Shown: positions 61,401 to 64,000 of the stretch, piece after piece
How positions within the stretch are numbered: the stretch's first letter is position 1
Layout: the number at the start of each line of letters is the position of its first letter
Assembly (NCBI GenBank): GCA_037440405.1
Contig: JBBIUE010000008.1
Coordinates: forward strand, 1 to 64,000
Origin: JANMGV01 sp037440405
Lineage (GTDB): Bacteria > Planctomycetota > Planctomycetia > Pirellulales > Pirellulaceae
DNA length: 64,000 bases
Direction: 5' to 3'
Translations under genes and position numbers: made by a program
Notes under the pieces: model-generated
The model's input: the letters and a program-made list of their open reading frames with translations, nothing else
Told to the model about the DNA's origin: nothing
Databases searched by the model: none

Positions 61401-64000
61401 CTCGCTCCTCAGTCGTCGTTCACCAGCCTGCGAGGATTCTTCGACTCGCAGATTTCGAACGAAGACACGATGAGTCCCCTTCAACGCGAAGTGGTCCGTT
61501 TGGCTCAGATTCTGAAAGCCCGGTTGATCACGGAACTCGAATACAAGCAGCGCGTCATGGAGCGTGCCGTTATCGAAGAGCGCACTACGGCTGCTGACGA
61601 TAGCAAAGCACAAGTCGAGCGGGAACGCTTGGCGCAGGAAGAAGTGCAAAAAGCAAAGCAAGCTCTGGTGGATGCTCGCGCCACCGTCTTTCCGAACATC
61701 GCGAAAGCAACTGCAGGCACGGATGCGTTGCAAGGACTCAATGAGGAAGCTACTCGAGCGATCGGCGAAGCCGCCTCGCTGCTCAGAAAGCTAGTTTCAG
61801 AATTATCACGGACTGCCGTTCCTTCCGCAGTGGCCTCGATGCCTTCGGACAATCAGACCGACTCGATATCCCAGATCGAATTGGATCTCAAGGCTGCTAG
61901 AAACTTGATGGAAGCCTTCAAGGCGAATCGCGAGGAAAAGTTGAAAGACATGAAAAGAATACCAGGCTCCGCCCAGGATGCGAATCCTCTTAGTCTTTAC
62001 AGTGAAGTTACGCCGATCGGACTGCCTTACAAATTATTTGCGCCTGATGAAATGTCGATTCATGCCACGGATGGAGCATCACAGCGGCCGGATGACAAAA
62101 TCGTCCTTTACGCGACCCCCGAGGGGCGGGATACAGTCATGCGAACGCTCGACACGATCGCTTTGTCTCTGGAGCGGCTCCGGAAACCTTTGAGCGAGTT
62201 CCGCAAAGAAGACAGCGAGTCCATCGCCACCATCGATCGGTTCCGGGGAGGCGTCAAACAGGTCTATGAACTTCAAAGACAGTTGCCAGCCGTATCCGAT
62301 TCGAAGCCCTGGGTCCCTGTGGCAACGATCTCACAGATTTACGACGCGATCGATGACGCTCTGATCCTACTTCAACGGAACCAGGCATTCGAAACCTATC
62401 GCAAGGAACTGCAAGAAGCTCGTTCGGCGCTACTGCAAGGATTGGCCCGTCTCGACGTGGATGCTGGACGCGAGCGAAATCTGCTGGCTGAAGCCACGCA
62501 ATTGCTCCGTCTGAATCAGCGTTTCCAAAGCCTAGCACTCGGGTTTTACCAGTCAGATCAGCCATCCGAAGCCAAATCACGAGCGCTGCAATCGTTCGCT
62601 GCCGTCGATGCATCGCTCGACAGTTTGGTTCAATCGCTGAGTCAACTCGAGGCCAAACAATCGATTGCCTACGATGCGCGGCGTCCCATCGATCACAAGA
62701 AGTTCCTTGACATGCTGATCGATGATTTGGAAGAGAAGTACATCGAGCTGCTTGAAGGAACACGGGCCCACACTTCGAACATCGATAACTACTTGAAGCG
62801 AATCACCACGGCTCTCGACGACGACTACAACACGCAGTATTACTATCCGGCCTTCCGCATGGTTCGGCAAGGAAGCCAGGCCCGTCAAGTCGAATTCGGA
62901 CAGACCGAAACCACCAACGTCCTTTGCAACAACCGCGAACTCGGCAAAGTTTCTCCGTCCGCAACCATGGAATTCGACCTACCGCGCCGCGACATACTGA
63001 TCAAGGAAGGAATCGATTCGGCCCTCGCGATCTACAATGATGTGGGTGCCTTGGTCAACGATCCGAATCTATTGGCACTGGCAAAGATGCAGAGCGGAAG
63101 TTCTCCTGCAACTGCTGCGGCAGGCACGTTGGCGGGCCACGGTGCTGTGCGCAATGTCTTGCCTGGTTTGCGCAGCGATACTGCCGAGATGCTGCTCGCC
63201 CAAAATGCCGGTTCGGGTCCTGAGCTTGAATCGAATGTCGAGAAATTGATTCCGGATCCGGCGATCTACAAATTCGAAACCGGAACCGGCTTTGAAATTC
63301 GACCGGTGATTGCTCCGGATGGCCAAGCCGTCGTGTTCAATTTTCACTACCTTTACACGACCCAGATTCGAGAGCCCGTGCGCGCCGACGAAAAGCACCT
63401 AGGTCGCGTGAAGCAACATCTGATCGACACGGACGTTCAGCTCTCGAATTTCGAATTGCGCGAGGTTAGCCGTTACGTCGTCGCATTGAAAGCCGCGCGA
63501 ACCGCCAAAGGCGTGCCGCTTCTTCAAGACATTCCGGTCATCGGCGGGTTGTGGCGCCCGCTTCCGAGTGCCGAGAAGTCCCTGCAACAGAACATCATCA
63601 TGGCTCAGGCGACCATCTTTCCCACCTTGTTTGATTTGATGGGTTTGCGTTGGGCTCCTGCCGTCGCCGATCTCGATCCCCTTCGTCTCAGCAATCGCGA
63701 GTACATTGTCAGGACTCGGCATCAGTACCTTGAAAATCGCATTTACGATTACAGTAGCGCCCGCGTCGATGACTTCCTGCGCATTCCTGAAGACGTTCGA
63801 CGGGCCGACCTCTATCGGTCTCAAGAAACCCTCCCCATCGTTCACCCGAATGGCTATTACGGTCCAGGACTGGACTACAAGAGTGGCACGATGCGCGAAG
63901 GGTATGATCCAGGCTCGGCGTATCCCCGCTCCGGTTATGCTCCCGGACATTCCTCGGACGGCAGGACCGACATTCATCGGCGCGATTCTTCTGCCCTGCC
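58467..64000 (+). CDS. Very large secretin-like lipoprotein (3' end beyond the window)
   Basis: A frame open from GTG 58467 (GGGGG 8 bases upstream) to the window end, more than 1840 codons. The N-terminus is a lipoprotein signal with lipobox LAGC (Cys17). Residues about 20-610 are strand-rich and of unknown fold. A coiled coil follows at about 615-760 (QEVTVRRQLADKARQEAD, ARVEQFRLETAAAH). At about 764-810 lies a secretin N-domain-like unit (VSISVIGEGLIHLRG, then VRMMIDQIDAPQGQVRV). A Cys-rich stretch (CSVDGCNACRKRICKCH) lies near 957-973, more coiled coil at about 1020-1080, and a secretin-like end near 1655-1730 (FELREVSRYVVALKAARTAK, GVPLLQDIPVIGGLWRPLPS). Ordinary secretins are 500-800 residues. 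It is probably an outer-membrane pore-like or envelope-spanning protein. Confidence 0.78.
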   Translation, partial: MRWKLSAIVVLGVLAGCLIHASGRLVQTKPTREPERLSNLASTGDFDVPAEIESSPHGVVLASATTFVQSGTPIPFDIIDDSSQPEWHWQLTTIPTKSVWLRGRKCKLLVNDESLADNQIRVSVVSTTKTTNSTNTIQAVAGRLEIPIDRATTNETQFSILVTKNGNGIDVKTQAQASANTISVFMPVLDRGPRSPDAVEYRLGEHYPWKPLTQAKITLQKLSTPPYELGFKVRAHSGTDRLGSILISKIGDEHRVQQSIELAGVSAQQLNEFKQNISLQNDREELQLHWFAVSQNSNAPNHVFNNVPLTIIDQNARESVSAVSFANVIAGTQSIYLSRHPDGHSTIKLNCDIDPAAILACRLFSANTPVSEPQLAAATMEFKNLSLPDGISNVTARFFIGQKEIIPTGTATVVVDVKTGGFVVTNVGPQDFGSTLGKDKIVIAFSRTPHLADPAKKFADAITILHSPSGQFDSQGRFSVETIVSESLDDSDTRKLTLSLPPKPGIYQVRIDGSKLRDAHGNFLEVGGTPKLIHVAELGTGVQLAASTFPVVPGVTRGQAEHIEYPEFLASATTSKGFNPSDKVETRVSRLYFYRDAHRVAQILNRKAQSYNRQEVTVRRQLADKARQEADSRTTIRQEVERSAVAAAQRTRELESQLKDVQRSLQSTLQQLQNASASGQNPQVINQLESAARSFANQASALETQIRSARDSEVAANEKWQQSQRAEDLARVEQFRLETAAAHADPDTFAPGNPKSQDPVARVSISVIGEGLIHLRGPLKGINQVRMMIDQIDAPQGQVRVNVHSTQINGEEAAELEAVANRIQTYIDQARFLTVQSGEMLRKAVVHVAAMRAEEVRGMVAATSQADRDALYLHAFFGRDFIDELRAMDSELLQTGNKLLSLHSMDVTSLSSALMLLALANNSTRLQILDEFERLVRTELPLAEQQYIHNAVAACSVDGCNACRKRICKCHQPPPLCFLAPQSSFTSLRGFFDSQISNEDTMSPLQREVVRLAQILKARLITELEYKQRVMERAVIEERTTAADDSKAQVERERLAQEEVQKAKQALVDARATVFPNIAKATAGTDALQGLNEEATRAIGEAASLLRKLVSELSRTAVPSAVASMPSDNQTDSISQIELDLKAARNLMEAFKANREEKLKDMKRIPGSAQDANPLSLYSEVTPIGLPYKLFAPDEMSIHATDGASQRPDDKIVLYATPEGRDTVMRTLDTIALSLERLRKPLSEFRKEDSESIATIDRFRGGVKQVYELQRQLPAVSDSKPWVPVATISQIYDAIDDALILLQRNQAFETYRKELQEARSALLQGLARLDVDAGRERNLLAEATQLLRLNQRFQSLALGFYQSDQPSEAKSRALQSFAAVDASLDSLVQSLSQLEAKQSIAYDARRPIDHKKFLDMLIDDLEEKYIELLEGTRAHTSNIDNYLKRITTALDDDYNTQYYYPAFRMVRQGSQARQVEFGQTETTNVLCNNRELGKVSPSATMEFDLPRRDILIKEGIDSALAIYNDVGALVNDPNLLALAKMQSGSSPATAAAGTLAGHGAVRNVLPGLRSDTAEMLLAQNAGSGPELESNVEKLIPDPAIYKFETGTGFEIRPVIAPDGQAVVFNFHYLYTTQIREPVRADEKHLGRVKQHLIDTDVQLSNFELREVSRYVVALKAARTAKGVPLLQDIPVIGGLWRPLPSAEKSLQQNIIMAQATIFPTLFDLMGLRWAPAVADLDPLRLSNREYIVRTRHQYLENRIYDYSSARVDDFLRIPEDVRRADLYRSQETLPIVHPNGYYGPGLDYKSGTMREGYDPGSAYPRSGYAPGHSSDGRTDIHRRDSSAL

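Noticed and set aside
61328..61597. Alternative-frame ORF inside the secretin-like gene at its Cys-rich part
   Set aside because: A pair of compensating frameshifts was considered, but the main frame is open throughout and its Cys-rich segment reads sensibly.
1..64000. CRISPR arrays, prophage, insertion sequences and further RNA genes
   Set aside because: No regularly spaced repeats, transposase, integrase or phage structural motifs, and no second tRNA cloverleaf or known riboswitch, were found by reading.

Overview
The window looks like chromosomal DNA from a planctomycete of the Pirellulaceae type (Rhodopirellula/Blastopirellula-like). The evidence is three pilin-like proteins of the DUF1559 family, a giant ELWxSDGT-repeat protein with a LEPRxLL-type N-terminus, an ECF sigma factor coupled to a membrane Ser/Thr kinase that carries an anti-sigma zinc motif, a sulfatase, a sialidase-like protein, a DUF1573 lipoprotein, and many secreted proteins of unknown function. 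No prophage, CRISPR array or insertion sequence was seen.

Layout. 1-6 kb: an SDR dehydrogenase, then a promoter with a long leader and a five-gene envelope operon (Cys-rich secreted protein with a Gly-Gly motif, secreted hypothetical, C39-like peptidase with a membrane anchor, DUF1573 lipoprotein, DUF1559 pilin-like protein). 6.6-11.5 kb: YdcF-type membrane protein and an SLBB-like lipoprotein, divergent from pyrB and a dihydroorotase-like gene without metal ligands, convergent with ruvB. 11.6-17.3 kb: an NtrC-type regulator/histidine kinase pair, a DUF1559 protein, and a thioredoxin-heme-PDZ protein. 17.5-18.8 kb: a decayed Hint-type polymorphic toxin remnant next to a small membrane protein. 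18.9-22.9 kb: a 1157-residue kinase with DKNYY-like repeats and its ECF sigma factor. 23.4-27.9 kb: TPR lipoprotein, serC-serA, small lipoprotein. 28-33.6 kb: DUF1559 protein and the ELWxSDGT protein, followed by tRNA-Arg(TCG). 33.9-37.7 kb: PDZ/DUF6288/HEAT protein and an SGNH esterase.

37.8-45.1 kb is the least explained part. It holds a PilT/GspE-like ATPase, a double-domain KaiC-like ATPase interrupted by an in-frame TGA, two unknown proteins, and a zinc-ribbon/TPR membrane protein interrupted by an in-frame TAG that falls inside a CxxC motif. In both broken genes the frame stays open far beyond the stop, and the protein motifs continue across it.

45.2-64 kb: sulfatase, sialidase-like protein, lspA, a DksA/TraR-like zinc protein, thrC, a REP-like palindrome, a dihydroorotate dehydrogenase-like gene coupled to a pyruvate:ferredoxin oxidoreductase (nifJ), a secreted unknown, and a very large secretin-like lipoprotein that runs off the right edge.

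The core metabolic genes (pyrB, serA/serC, thrC, nifJ, ruvB, lspA, tRNA) look intact. Decay is confined to the toxin remnant and to the two interrupted genes of the 38-45 kb block. All three internal stops (TAA 17669-17671, TGA 40043-40045, TAG 44488-44490) could arise from a sense codon by one C-to-T change on the coding strand.
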